A stretch of DNA of 64,000 nucleotides from Paenibacillus sp. D2_2 (GCF_031199965.1 NZ_CP133605.1:1458501-1522500), one strand, 5' to 3'; shown: positions 38,140 through 49,559, counted from the first letter of the stretch. The notes: generated by a model from the letters alone, not told the origin. A program made the numbers and translations.

Positions 38140-40490
38140 TTACCAGATACTCACGCGATTCTTAGGAGCGACGTACATCGCATCTTTCTCGGTTACTTCA
38201 TAGGCTTTGTAGAATTCTGGGAAGTTTGAGACCGTGCGGTTCACACGTACTTTGTTGGCAGAATGTGTGTCGACGGTAGACATATAAGCAGCGATTTCTT
38301 TGTTCATTGTAGTACGCCAGATTGTTGCATAGCCTTCGAAATAAGCTTTGTAATCCGGATTCTCCATTTTGGACAACACTTGAAGCGAAGCTGCCATACC
38401 GCCAAGGTCGGCGATATTTTCACTTACGGTCAGTTTGCCGTTATTATAAACGCCGGGAACGACTTCAACTCCATCGTAGTAGGCGATGACTTGCTCGCAT
38501 TTTTCTTGGAATTTCTTATAATCTTCTGGCGTCCACCAATTGACTGCATTTCCGTTCTCATCATAGGCAGAGCCAAGATTATCAAAAGCATGGCTGATCT
38601 CATGCGCAATAACCATGCCGATCGCACCCAGATTTGTCTCATGCTTGGCCTTTAAGTCATAGAATGGAGCCTGCAAAATTCCTGCCGGGAACACAATTTC
38701 GTTGTTCAAAGGGTTGTAATAAGCATTTACGTCGTAGACGCTCATCATCCAGCTATTCTTGTCAACAGGCTTGCCGAGTGAAGCAACTGCACGTGCTTTA
38801 TTAGCTTTGGAGATAGCAACTATATTTTCGAACAACGATCCGCCATCCTCATAGGATTTAATCGTTACGTTATTCAGCGAGTCGTCCCATTTATCCGGAT
38901 AACCGATTTTGATTGTCATTTTATCTAGCTTCTTGATGGCTTTGGCTTTGGTTGTCTCGGACATCCAGTCCAGGGCCTGAATCCGTTCTTTATAAACCTC
39001 AATAAACTGCTTGACCATTTGCTCGACATCTTGTTTGGCTTCTTTGCTGAAGTAACGTTCTGCGAACTCCTGGCTGAGATAATCGCTCATGACCCCTTGG
39101 GTGATCATCAGGGCGATTTCGTCATTTGTTTTCTCACCTTCGACACCAAACATTTCAGACTGGAACTCTTGGCTGATTTTAATGAAGTCGTCTGATAACA
39201 TGCTTCCTGCACTGATTAATAATAATGCTTTGGTATAGGTTTTGAGCGTGTCCAGATTCTTGTCGTTTAAAATTTCAGCTGTTTTATTAACCAATCCAAT
39301 GTCGGTTACAATTACTTTATCCGTGTTGTCGAGGTGAAGCTCCTTCATCATTTTAGCCATATCAAATGACTTGAACAGTGCCACAAATTTGTCTTTGGAA
39401 TAAGGATTGTAAAAGTTAGTTACGTTTCCTTGATCCTGAATGTCCATGGTCGCTGCAGCCAACTCTTTTTCGAAGGAGTACATTGCTTCAGCCTGCGTTT
39501 TTGCGGATTTCTCATCTACACCGGACAACTTGAACAATTTCGTTAAATACGTAGTATATACGTTCTTGGTTCGTTCATCTCCGGAGACATAGCTGTTCTT
39601 ATCGAGAACGGTGCCTAGGCCCGAGAAATATAAAGTGTTGACATTGCTGTCCTTGGCATCTCCCATAACGGCAAAAGAAAGCAGGGAACCGTTCGACATA
39701 GCACTTTCCATTTCTAAAGTTGTATCGAGTAATTGTTGAATGGAAGAAGCTTTATCAATGGCAGCCAAATAAGGAGCGATCGGCTTGATTCCCTGTTGGT
39801 TACGATGCTCTACATCGAGAGTGGTTTTGTAGAAATCGGCGATTTTCTGCTCCATGGATCCAGGTTGCTGCGGTTTCTTCACGATTTCATCAATGATTGC
39901 TTTGACTCGCTCCTCGTTCACGCTTGCCAGTTCATTAAATACGCCGTTGGTCATTTCCCCAGACGGGATCGTGGATTTATTAAGCCAGGATTTATTCACG
40001 AATTCATAATAATCATCGCGTGGATTCGATCCTTTGAGGGCCATCAATCGTTTTGTTAAAGTGCTTAATTGCTCCATAGTGATGTGGTCGGAGGCTCCAA
40101 GCTTTCCGCCCGGATAACCATTAATGATGCCCGTTGCTGTTAGTTTGGCGATTTCATCCTCTGCCCATTTTGGGATGTCGGTGAACTCAGCAGAGTTGTT
40201 GGAAATACGCAGATCATTCCCTTTTGGCTCTGGCAGTTCTGAGAACGCACGACTTAGCATAATTAAGGCTTCGATTCTGGATACGTCCTGATTTTCCTTC
40301 GCATTTCCTTTGCCGTAGCCTTTCAGAATATCTTCCTTCTTGACACCAGGGTTGTAATCATCGGCGGCATTCAATAGATAATTCACAACTTCTCCCGTGT
40401 TACATTAGGCTCTGCCGCTTGGGCTAGTCCGGCTGGAAGTGTGCTTAATAAAATGGATGAAGATAGTAGTACTGCTGCAAGTTTTTTCAC
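38140..40490 (-). CDS. Secreted M13 metallopeptidase with N-terminal SLH region (frameshift)
   Basis: About 783 aa. The start is GTG at 40490 behind GGAGGAG, giving signal peptide KKLAAVLLSSSILLSTLPAG then LAQAA. A base is missing near 40397-40402 (GTAACACGGG), after which VVNYLLNAADDYNPGVKKED continues. Residues about 35-150 are SLH-like (FTDIPKWAEDEIAKLTATGI, INGYPGGKLGASDHITMEQL). The M13 domain carries the zinc motif VIAHEISHAFDNLG and ENIADLGG, with C-terminus YVAPKNRVSIW in place of the CxxW of neprilysins. It would be held in the wall via SLH and degrade extracellular peptides. Confidence 0.88.
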
Positions 40491-40903
40491 GTTTTCTCCT
40501 CCTGGAAGTAATGGAATTATGTAATTTGAGTACATACGCAGACAGGGCATGAGTACCTGTATGGTAGTATTCTCATTATTGTTAACGGAATAGAAGCTTG
40601 AAGGTTTATAAAAAATCGAAAATAATCATGGAATTTTGGAAATGTTCTGAAAATAGTGTGGATATAGCAGTAAAAGTTGGAAGGATGGAAACCCTCTTTG
40701 CTGCAAAAAAACTGCTCATGATAGTTTGTTTAGACCATGCAGAGTTTTTGTAATTGATATCCTATAAGGCAAATATTGTATAATTAAATACTTATTGATA
40801 GAATTAATGTAATATAAATCCTTTTAATCCTCGTATAACCATCACGTTTCAACCTACTTTCCTTTGCAGCATGTGAAACCAGAACATATGGAGTAATTAG
40901 TGA
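40491..40903. other. Intergenic region; right part is duplicated at 50921
   Basis: 413 bp between the divergent M13 and toxin genes. Positions 40801-40906 recur with about 80 percent identity at 50921-51025, upstream of the orphan toxin-tip cassette, so this stretch is a conserved toxin leader. I see no other feature in 40491-40800. Confidence 0.6.
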
Positions 40904-43243
40904 GTGTACGGGAGGTGTCTTTCTATTCAAAAGATAGATCTTGATCGACTCGACAATTTGGCTAGAGTAGTGGAGCATCTGCGACAGACCATAGAGCAGG
41001 AAATTAGCGGAATGACCAAAGATGTGAATCGTCTGCTCCAAAATACAGAAGCGAATTATTCCGAGTATTATGTGCGCACCGCCACTCAAGAAGCCGCAAG
41101 CCGGGTTCGCGAGATCGAAATCCTGGCTAGGCAACTTGATGAGCAGTTGAGAGAGAAGGTAAGCGGTCTGAAATATGCTGCGAACCAATACGCAGATACT
41201 GACAATCAAGTGGAAAAATTAGCTCAAACTCAGCCGTCCTCGTTCATGTTCGATCATAAATCCCCGCTTCTTTCCGAGCAGTGGGCTGATATTACAGGAA
41301 ATCGTTTGTATGGTCCTGCGAAGTCCACTACTTCAGAGCCGCCTGCATTCCCCAATATATTCGAACAACTTCAAGCATTTCAGCGCCAAGGAATTATTGA
41401 TCGTTTATCTCCCTTTCAAGAAGATCCACGAATTGCTGCTCTTCTGCAAACAATGCAGAACCAAGATGCCTTTGCCCAGAAACTGGCCCAATCAGAATTA
41501 ACTAAAATCGCTGAGGCATTTACAGAAATCGCCCGCAGTCAGAAGGCTTACGTTGTTTATAAGGCATATGGTCAGGGTGAATATATGGAAGCGGCACATC
41601 AATACGCCGAAGCCCAGCGGAAAAAGCTCGAAGAAATGGGCGTCTCGGACGATTGGTATAGGGAAGGAATCGACCTGGCGGATTTTTATCAAGGTGGATT
41701 TCTGGAGGCTTGTAGGTACAATCCCTTAAAGAATGATCGATCACTATTACTAGATGATGGAGAGATAAGGGCCCTTCTGGAGGAAGGTATGTGGGGAGCG
41801 AAGAATCTGGCTGAGCTCCGTCAGAAATATGACGAACTGGAGGCAAAGGTACTTCGCCGCTTACAGCTTGAGCAGCAGATTAACGAATATAATCAATTAG
41901 TTGCTGAGGAAGACATCCGAAAGATGCAGCAACTTCTGAAGGATATGAATTTGTATCACGGAGAAATTACCGGGAAGTATGATCAAGAGTTGCTAGTTGC
42001 TGTAGCAGGATATCAGTATATCGCGAATAACTACAGTACGATGTTCGCCGTATGGCGCGAATTAAGCAGGTATCATGATGGTAAGGAATTTGAAGTAGAT
42101 GGATTGATTACAAAAGAGTTGCTGGAACTGGCGAATTCGGAAAGAGGGTTGGGATACTGGAATGATCCTAATGTAAAATCCAGTGGATTAGGCGTGGCGA
42201 TGACATCTGTCGGTGTCGGCGATGGTATCATCAGTCAGATTTGGGATGAGGGAAGCGAGCTTCTGAAGCAGGTCTGGTCCGTAAATCCGACCAATCCGAA
42301 GTTCTGGACAGAGACACTACCGGGATATTATGATTTAGCCAAGGCGATCACAAATGGGGATATTACCCTGGAAGATATTAAGGAAGTGCTGAAGGAAGGA
42401 GCCGCAGAAGAGTTCGTCGTTCCATTCCAGGATATCTGGGATTTACAGGGGAAAGTACTTAGTGGAAAAGCAAGTTATGAAGAGAGCCAGCGGTATGGAC
42501 GTGCCTTGGTGAAAGCTTTTCTGGCGCTGACACTAGTAGAAGGCGCAGTTAAGTCAGGTGTTAAGATATCTGGAAAACTGAGCAAGCAACTCTCTGAGCT
42601 TCTGCCTAAGCTGAATGGTGGAGCGTTGGCGGTTACTGAGAATGGAGCTAGACTTCGGATTCCTGATCGGTACTACACCGATTCACCTGAGCTACCCAAG
42701 AATGACATTCAGCGGAATTTTATTGAGTTCCAGAAGGAGCAGGAGCTTAGGAAAATTGAGGGGACGGGTCAACTTAGAGACTTGTCTGGCATTCTAGACC
42801 GCGTTAAAGAGCTACGGTCTCAGTTGCCTAGTAAGTTGAAAAAATCAGGAAACTTTGGCTACGCAGAAGTTGATGTTCAAGGGATTAATAAGAAGGAGTT
42901 TTTCGCTCATAGTTCTGTAAATGAAGCTACGGATAAGGGTGGACTGCCGGATATTTCTTTGAAGCCTCAGGGGGAGCCAATATTTAATGCTAAAAAGGTT
43001 GACCCTGATAACGCAAGAATTGATACACCTGAAGCATATTTAAGAGACTATGACACTGAATACAAAATTCTAAATGATATTGCATCTCAACTTGCAGGCA
43101 ACAAAAATGCAAAAGGTACAATTAATCTGTTTACTGAACGTCTTACTTGTCAAAGTTGCTCTGATGTAATAATGGCTTTTAGAAGAGAATTCCCAAACAT
43201 TACAGTAAACGTACTTACAAACGATGGGAAGGTAGTAAAATAG
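40904..43243 (+). CDS. Polymorphic toxin with C-terminal deaminase domain
   Basis: 779 aa from GTG at 40904. GGAGGTG at 40911-40917 sits inside this reading and would suit a rare ATT start at 40925 (IQKIDLDRLDNLARVVEHLR). The N-terminus (about 8-105) is a helical WXG/LXG-like export module; a peptidoglycan-binding-like repeat follows (MQQLLKDMNLYHGEITGKYD, near 350), then a hydrophobic pre-toxin segment near 540-570. The C-terminal ~125 aa match the BURPS668_1122-type deaminase toxins: FFAHSS, RDYDTEYKILNDIASQL and FTERLTCQSCSDVIMAFRRE, with DTE and CxxC as likely catalytic and zinc residues. It probably edits nucleic acids or nucleotides in rival cells after type VII-like export. Confidence 0.82.
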   Translation: MYGRCLSIQKIDLDRLDNLARVVEHLRQTIEQEISGMTKDVNRLLQNTEANYSEYYVRTATQEAASRVREIEILARQLDEQLREKVSGLKYAANQYADTDNQVEKLAQTQPSSFMFDHKSPLLSEQWADITGNRLYGPAKSTTSEPPAFPNIFEQLQAFQRQGIIDRLSPFQEDPRIAALLQTMQNQDAFAQKLAQSELTKIAEAFTEIARSQKAYVVYKAYGQGEYMEAAHQYAEAQRKKLEEMGVSDDWYREGIDLADFYQGGFLEACRYNPLKNDRSLLLDDGEIRALLEEGMWGAKNLAELRQKYDELEAKVLRRLQLEQQINEYNQLVAEEDIRKMQQLLKDMNLYHGEITGKYDQELLVAVAGYQYIANNYSTMFAVWRELSRYHDGKEFEVDGLITKELLELANSERGLGYWNDPNVKSSGLGVAMTSVGVGDGIISQIWDEGSELLKQVWSVNPTNPKFWTETLPGYYDLAKAITNGDITLEDIKEVLKEGAAEEFVVPFQDIWDLQGKVLSGKASYEESQRYGRALVKAFLALTLVEGAVKSGVKISGKLSKQLSELLPKLNGGALAVTENGARLRIPDRYYTDSPELPKNDIQRNFIEFQKEQELRKIEGTGQLRDLSGILDRVKELRSQLPSKLKKSGNFGYAEVDVQGINKKEFFAHSSVNEATDKGGLPDISLKPQGEPIFNAKKVDPDNARIDTPEAYLRDYDTEYKILNDIASQLAGNKNAKGTINLFTERLTCQSCSDVIMAFRREFPNITVNVLTNDGKVVK

Positions 43244-43258
43244 GCAGGGGGGAACATT

Positions 43259-43609
43259 ATGCAAGAATGGGAATATAACGAGCTAATTGAATATGTCGAT
43301 GAGGTATTCAGTAATTCAATTAATGATGGATTGGATGCACTGCAAGCTGGAGGAAGATGCATGTATGAGTTTGCGAATGTAATAGAAGAGGGAGCGACCG
43401 AAAAGACTATATTTTATATTAGTTTAGCTCGTCTTCAAATAAACAACGGGGTACTATCCGTCCGAATATATGAAGAAGTGGGAAATATTATTAAAACTTT
43501 TGATGTTGATAACTTTGTTGATGAGCTAGGGTTAGATGATGCTAAGGATTTGGGTTTGCGTATCGATTCACTGAAAACAGAGATGCAGAATGCTAAGGTT
43601 ATTGGTTGA
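43259..43609 (+). CDS. Probable immunity protein for the deaminase toxin
   Basis: 116 aa, acidic, starting 15 bases after the toxin stop with GGGGGG upstream. It opens MQEWEYNELIEYVDEVFSNS and contains LARLQINNGVLSVRIYEEVG. Position, size and acidity fit an immunity gene; the opening resembles Imm3-type proteins associated with deaminase toxins, but I am not certain of the family. Confidence 0.72.
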   Translation: MQEWEYNELIEYVDEVFSNSINDGLDALQAGGRCMYEFANVIEEGATEKTIFYISLARLQINNGVLSVRIYEEVGNIIKTFDVDNFVDELGLDDAKDLGLRIDSLKTEMQNAKVIG

Positions 43610-44042
43610 ATATCGTTCATAATAGGCATACTTTCATTCATTTCTATCAAGCTTAATTTGCCACCGTCACGCATCACGCACCGTCCAATATGCGGGAGGG
43701 AGATATCGAAGCCAAGCAAATTAAAACTATTATTGCCCCTGCATAGATAGTGTCCTAAATCGAGAATGGCATCCAAATAGTGCGTCGGAATGCGGGGATA
43801 TAGTCAAATCCATTCGGGAGTTACCGTTAATATGTCTTGTTATTCATGGATATTCCGATGTGACAAATTCAAGATTCAAGAATTGCCCTATGCTTCTGTA
43901 TGTCTGGTGTGGTTCCTGCCTGAAGAGTATCTAACCTATAAGGGAAGACAACACCATCCCCCGCGTCATCCTGAGTGTCTTGGAACAATTAAGAAAAGAA
44001 TTTCCTGATTACACTTTTGAGGCATTGTTTGGGGGGAAAGTA
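43610..44042. other. Region of decayed or unassigned coding sequence
   Basis: No intact gene is supported. The minus strand at 43617-43776 reads protein-like (LDLGHYLCRGNNSFNLLGFD, LPHIGRCVMRDGGKLSLIEM), with no start context, and may be a fragment. On the plus strand the 60 bases before 44043 read VLEQLRKEFPDYTFEALFGG in frame with the next gene, possibly the last residues of a lost toxin tip. Confidence 0.4.
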
Positions 44043-44375
44043 ATGTCAATTAGTGCTATGGTTTTAGAGGCAAAGGATGAATTTGAAAAGAAGTTTTTCA
44101 TTCCTGTTTCTGCTGAGTCTTTCTTTCAAGAATGTTGGGAGCCAGCAATTGAAGAATTAGGGTTAAAATGGACTAAAGTATTTTCTGTCGGGATCGATTT
44201 AATTGAAGAAGATTTTCCATTTGTTTTAGAAGAATTATCAAAAATAAAAGAATGGGCGAAGGAGAACTTACCTGAGGAAAAGAGGATAAAAATTATTGAA
44301 AGAATCGAATTGATTGAGACAGAAGTGCCCATCGCTTTTACTCATCGAGATGGATTAGTAATTTTTATTGGGTAG
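44043..44375 (+). CDS. Small acidic protein, possible second immunity protein
   Basis: 110 aa. I choose the ATG at 44043 because TTTGGGGGGAAAG lies directly upstream; an in-frame TTG at 43980 is possible. It opens MSISAMVLEAKDEFEKKFFI, is rich in Glu and Lys, and has no recognised domain. Its place behind a toxin-immunity pair and ahead of a strong terminator suggests an immunity gene captured with a toxin tip. Confidence 0.55.
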   Translation: MSISAMVLEAKDEFEKKFFIPVSAESFFQECWEPAIEELGLKWTKVFSVGIDLIEEDFPFVLEELSKIKEWAKENLPEEKRIKIIERIELIETEVPIAFTHRDGLVIFIG

Positions 44376-44473
44376 TATTTCTGAGATGCTGCTTTACAAC
44401 TCCAACAACAAGATCGTACAGTACAACCAACGAACCAAACATGAAACATTTCAAACACTCAATAAACTTTCAA

Positions 44474-44517
44474 AGCTCGTTCCACTCATTTTATGAGTAG
44501 GAACGAGCTCTTTTTTT
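44474..44517 (+). terminator. Strong terminator after the toxin-immunity cluster
   Basis: AGCTCGTTCC (44474-44483) pairs with GGAACGAGCT (44500-44509), with an inner ACTCAT/ATGAGT, followed by seven T. It closes the toxin-immunity cluster. Confidence 0.92.
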
Positions 44518-44690
44518 GCAGCTAGAACTTAAAGATGCAAAGACAGCGGCGGTGAAAGTGATGCAGGATTTGGTTGGAAGTACAGCTGTTGCGCATCGCT
44601 TAACCTATTTGAAATTTGGGGAGTTCTCCTTATTCTAGGTCTAAAAAACCTTGTTAGATTATGGCATATAATTTATGATATTTCGTAAAG
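44518..44690 (+). other. Non-coding stretch with a possible gene fragment
   Basis: The reading LELKDAKTAAVKVMQDLVGS then TAVAHRLTYLKFGEFSLF ends at a TAG near 44636. There is no start or ribosome site, so it could be a coding remnant. The family is not recognised. Confidence 0.25.
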
Positions 44691-44735
44691 GAGGAATATT
44701 CCGCCTAAAATAGAATATAAAGAGGAATATTCCGC
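44691..44735. promoter_or_regulatory. Tandem GGAATATTCC palindromes
   Basis: GAGGAATATTCCGC occurs at 44691-44704 and again at 44722-44735, starts 31 bp apart (about three helical turns). Each contains the perfect palindrome GGAATATTCC. It stands about 130 bp upstream of the surface glycosidase start and looks like a two-site operator. Confidence 0.55.
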
Positions 44736-44861
44736 AATTATTATGGGAGGTGATGCTTGTAAGAAATATTCAGCAAAAATGAGAATTGTAGACGAGATAA
44801 GTTATATAAGAGGGAGTGCTTGGGAAGCTGTTTTTTCATGAACAATATGGGGAGGTACGAA

Positions 44862-47800
44862 ATGAGATTAAAGAATACGCTATCTTTCATCTTATGTTTT
44901 GCTCTCATCTTTTCAGGAATGACGTTGGGTGGTGTGTCGGCCAATGAAGCCATCACAGCAAAAGCTGCAAATGGCAACACCATCAGCATTACAGCAGTGA
45001 ATCGAGCCATCGGAGCTGCAGATGAAATGATTTTGTTTACAAGGGAAAACAGTAGTAAGTTCACAGATTCGAACGCTTACGCGGCTGCAGCAGTGGTGGA
45101 CTATCATGAAGGTACTTACAGTGTTACGGACGTTACTTATCGTGAAGGTGCTGTACAAATACCGACGAATGGCTTTGTACTGTTTGGTCACGGATCGAGT
45201 GAACAGTGGATTAAAGACAATATGAGTCCGGGGGACCCGGTTGAGATTGTTGGCTACACGCTACCCGAACCGCTGGTCGGAGGTCCACAGCTCATCACAG
45301 AGCAGGGCATCATACCGATCGACGTTGTAGATGAGGATCAACCGATCAACACCATCGCGGTCTATACACGCCATTATGGTGAGATGACAAGGCCGTTCTC
45401 TGAAGATACCGTTCAATATATCATCACTAATGATGTAGTGGTTGTGAAAAGTACCTATGATAATCATGGCCAAAGTGGAACCTACATTCCTGGGAACGGT
45501 TATGTCATTTCGGCTTCTGGCAACGCTGCGTCATCCTTGAATTTGGTGGTGGGGCAGTCCGTACAAGCGATTAACGTAGATATTCCTATTCTACCTAGCA
45601 AGTATTTGAAAGTGAATGGTAACGCGGTAGGTATCGATAAAATAAATGGACCGCGTGGAACGGGAGAAGTGGTGTTGTACCAGCCTACTTATGGCGCAAC
45701 CACTAATCAGAATGCTTGGGGAATGGAGCTTACAGTTGTTGGAAATAAGGTGACCAACATTGTGGCAATTGCAAACGACCCCAACACAGGGGGCTATCTT
45801 GATAACAATTCCTCCATTCCAGCGGATGGATATGTGCTGTCGATTCAAGCGTCAAGTCCATACTATGGTCAACTAGCGGGCAAAGTGAGTATCGGTACAG
45901 AGGTTGAGCTCGTGACGGATAGTTTAATTTACCAAGCGGCTAGAACCTCATTTGATGCATTTAATCCGAAAGTAAAAGAAGATAATCCCGGAGGCTGGGA
46001 CAATGTCGGCAATGTGCCTTATCCAGGCTTTCGTGGATCGGATCAGTTGATCGTCTATGATCGTAATTATGGCGAGGAGACTGGCACAAACCCATGGGGC
46101 AATGAAGTCATTGTTAATGCGGACGGATATGTGACGAACAATGGCGGGAACAACAGTAAAATTCCTGAAGGTGGCTATGTATTATCCGGTCATGGGGTTA
46201 AAAACGCATGGTTAAAGAACAACGCACTGGTCGGAGCCAAATTGAGTCTGGATTTTGCTAAAAAGAAGTGTTGGTTATTTTTACGCCGGAATCTTACTTA
46301 GATAAAGCATCGATAAGTATCAATAGTGCAGAGAAGGGGCTCCAGTTATCCAAGAATCAATTTTTGGATGTGCCTTATGCCGATATTGAACAGAAGATTA
46401 TAGAAGCGAAGGGCGTTTATGAGCTGGCTAAACAACGCTTAAATGAAAGCGGTACCAATGGGTTGATGGATTTACTGAATGATTTGGATCAGAAAGTGAC
46501 GGAAGCAAGTTACATGAATTTTGAGTCTCCGAAAGTACAGACTCGAGGTCTCTGGATGAGGCCGAAGGAAAAGAACCTGGAGCAGGTTCGAGATCATTTG
46601 AAGAAAATCAAAGAGACCGGTATCAATGCCATCTATCTGGAAACGTGGTGGAATGGATATACGACTTGGCCAACGTCTTTGCCAGATACTGAATTAAATC
46701 CTTTGTATGAAGGCTTTGATGTACTTGGAGCATTCATTGATGAAGGCAAGAAACAGGGGATTGAAATTCATGCCTGGGTGGAGAACTTCTTTGCCGGAGG
46801 TCCGGTTGTGGCGAATCATCCCGATTGGCGTATGATCAGCAGAAAAGGTATTGATTATGAAGAGGGCAGTAACAATGCCAAGTGGTATTGGCTTAATCCA
46901 GCGCTCCCGCAAGCTAGAGATTTCGTTTCATCTGTATACAACGAACTCGTCACGAAGTATGACATTGCTTCACTGCATTTGGATTATGCGAGGTATCCAG
47001 GGTCTGGAGATTACACGAATGACTTTGGTTACGACACGTATACCCGCAATTTGTTCAGCGAGAAATATGGCGTTGACCCGCTTGACCTTCATCCAGGAGA
47101 TAGCCACTGGGATGAATGGCTACAATTCCGTGCGGACATTATCAATTCCTGGGTCGTTCGGGTAGTTGACGAAGCGCATCAAATCAAACCAAAGCTACAA
47201 ATCACAACTGCGGTATGGCCGAATTATGAGGAAGCACCGAAATCGCACGCGCAAGAAGCAAAATATTGGTTAGATCATAATTTAATAGATCACTTGTTCC
47301 ATATGTCATATGCACCGGGTTCGGAATTAACGGTAGCTGACTTGAAAAACTCGATGGCATTAGCAGGGGACAATGCATTCGTCTCATCGGGTCTAGACAC
47401 GTTCCAAGGCAATCCTACATCGACTGTTGTGGATCAAATTACCGAAGCAACAAAGAATGATGGAGCTGGAGCCGCATTATTTGAATTCGAAGGACTATTT
47501 AATTATAAGTATGACAAGGTGCTGAAGATCGGGGTGTATCGTAATCAAGCCATTTTGCCTGAATATGATACGACCAAGCCTCTAGCGACCGTGATGGAAG
47601 AAATGATCCGTAAAATTAATGAGATTTACGTTCCTTTCCAAGGGATGAGCAGACAAGAAGGTGATACTCTTATCCACAAAATTCAACCGGTAGTGCAAGC
47701 GTTGAATACGAATGCAGATATGAGAGCCGATACAGCAACAATCGCTAAGCAACAGATCGAAGCCCTAAGAAGCGAACTTAAGGCCAACAGCTCGATTAAT

Positions 47801-49519
47801 CCCGAAGTGAAGAACCGAATGACACTTGACCTGGATTATGGGCTCAAAATGGTCAACATCTATTTCTCCAAAGCTGCATCGAAAGCGCAATTGAGCACAC
47901 TGACGGTAAACAAGGGGAAGCTGAACCCTTCCTTCAACCCGTCGATCTATACCTATCAGGTTGATGTAGATAATACTGTTACTACATTGAACATTATGGC
48001 GAGTGCAAGCAACAAGACAGCAAAGATGTTTGTTGACGGTAAGAACTACGCGAATGACTCGGCGATTCCTGTGCAGCTCAAGGTTGGATTGAATTCGGTG
48101 ATCCTTCAGGTGATGTCTGAAGACGGTTTGACGATAAATTATAATCTGTCGATATACCGTGCCTCTAAGGGAGAACCAGGGGGTAGCAGTGGAAATAGCA
48201 ATGGAGGCGGTGACAGTGGCGGTGGTAATATCACAACACCTCCTCAAGAAAAAGAGGAACCTTCGACGAATGTGAAGCTCGACAGCAGTGCGTTAACGCT
48301 TAAGTCGGAAAAGAAACCAAACGGACAAACGATGCTGACTGCAGTAGTGAGCGCGGATGAATTGAATAAAGCTTTCCAAAGGTTAAAGGGAAGCAAAGAG
48401 TCGTCCGGTTCTGTCACGATTGAATTGCTGGGTGAAGATGATATCCAACAAGTTGCCATTCCAGCACAATCGCTCATCGATGCGTTGACGATCGTACCTA
48501 ACGCAACCATAGTAATCCAGGGAAATCACGCCGTCTTTGAATTGCCGGTATCATTAACTAATTTGTCCGCGTACATCAAAGAGCTTGGGGCGGATGCCAA
48601 GGATGCGTTTCTTTATGTCACGATTGAACAAGTGAAAGGTAAAGAATTAGAACAAATACGAAGTCAAGCTGAACGGGAAAACGCCACACTTGTAGATGAT
48701 CGGGTGATTGATTTCTCTGTTCGAGTCGAGGCGAATGGGAAAATGAGAACCTTCTCGAATTTTGGAAGTGAGTATTTGAAGCGCAATATCATTCTGGATC
48801 AATCTATACCGTCGGATACGGCAACAGCGATTTATATCGATCCGAGTACAGGTAGGTTCTCCTTCGTACCTTCCATATTTACGACACAAGGCGGTCAGAC
48901 GGTCGTGATGATGAAACGGAATGGTAACAGTAAATACGCCGTGATTCAATCTTCTAGTACATTCAAGGATTTGAAGAATCATTGGGCAAAATCTGATATT
49001 GAGTTGCTTGCATCCAAGCGTATTATCGAAGGATTGAGCGTGGACCAATTTGCTCCAGATCAAAAGGTTACACGTGCTGAATTCGTAAGCCTACTGGTTC
49101 GTTCGTTAGGCTTGAATTCGGACACTAGCATCACGAAGTTTCATGATGTGTCTAACTCAGATTGGTTCGCTGGCGCCGTAGGTGCTGCGGTAAATGCGGG
49201 TATCGCAAAAGGCAATGAGGATGGTTCCTTCAGGCCTCATGATTCCATTACGAGAGAGCAGATGGCAGTCATGATTAGCAGAGCACTATCTTTTGCCGGC
49301 AAATCAGTGCAAGCCCCTACTCCGCTTGACGTGACCGTCTATCATGACGAGGGATCGATTAGCGTCTGGGCGCAATCAGCAGTTGCGGAGGCACTTGATG
49401 CAGGTATTTTGAAAGGGGTAACAAGTACGACGTTTGAACCGAATATTCATACATCACGTGCACAAGCAGCCGTGGCTGTGAAGCGTATGCTGCAATATTT
49501 AGGCTTTATCAATTCCTAA
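44862..49519 (+). CDS. SLH-anchored surface protein with GHL10-like glycosidase domain (frameshift)
   Basis: About 1552 aa. The ATG at 44862 follows GGGGAGGT; signal peptide NTLSFILCFALIFSGMTLGG. Four related modules (about 40-470) share the pattern DEMILF or TIAVYTR...(I/V)P..GYVLSGHG. The GHL10/YngK-like barrel (about 560-910) contains TRGLWMRPKEKNLEQV, GINAIYLETWWNG and SLHLDYARYPGSGDY. A cadherin-like sandwich (about 1000-1105), a Gly/Ser linker, a beta-rich region and three SLH repeats (about 1370-1552: FKDLKNHWAKSDIELLASKR) follow. The frame breaks near 46262-46266 (AAAAAGAAGTG lacks one base); correction restores LDFAKKEVLVIFTPESYLDK. It is a wall-bound polysaccharide-acting protein of unknown substrate. 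Confidence 0.82.
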
Positions 49520-49528
49520 TGAATTCAC

Positions 49529-49559
49529 GGGTGCCAGATATCAATTTGGCACCCCGAAT
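49529..49559 (+). terminator. Terminator after the SLH-GHL10 gene
   Basis: GGGTGCCA pairs with TGGCACCC around GATATCAATT, followed by CGAATTTTT. Confidence 0.85.

Noticed and set aside
43435-43776. A minus-strand gene overlapping the immunity gene
   Set aside because: Half of it is a shadow of the immunity gene. Only the 43617-43776 part looks protein-like, so I record it as unassigned sequence.
44691-44735. CRISPR-like pair of identical 14-mers
   Set aside because: Two short palindromic copies only, in promoter position; an operator pair is simpler.
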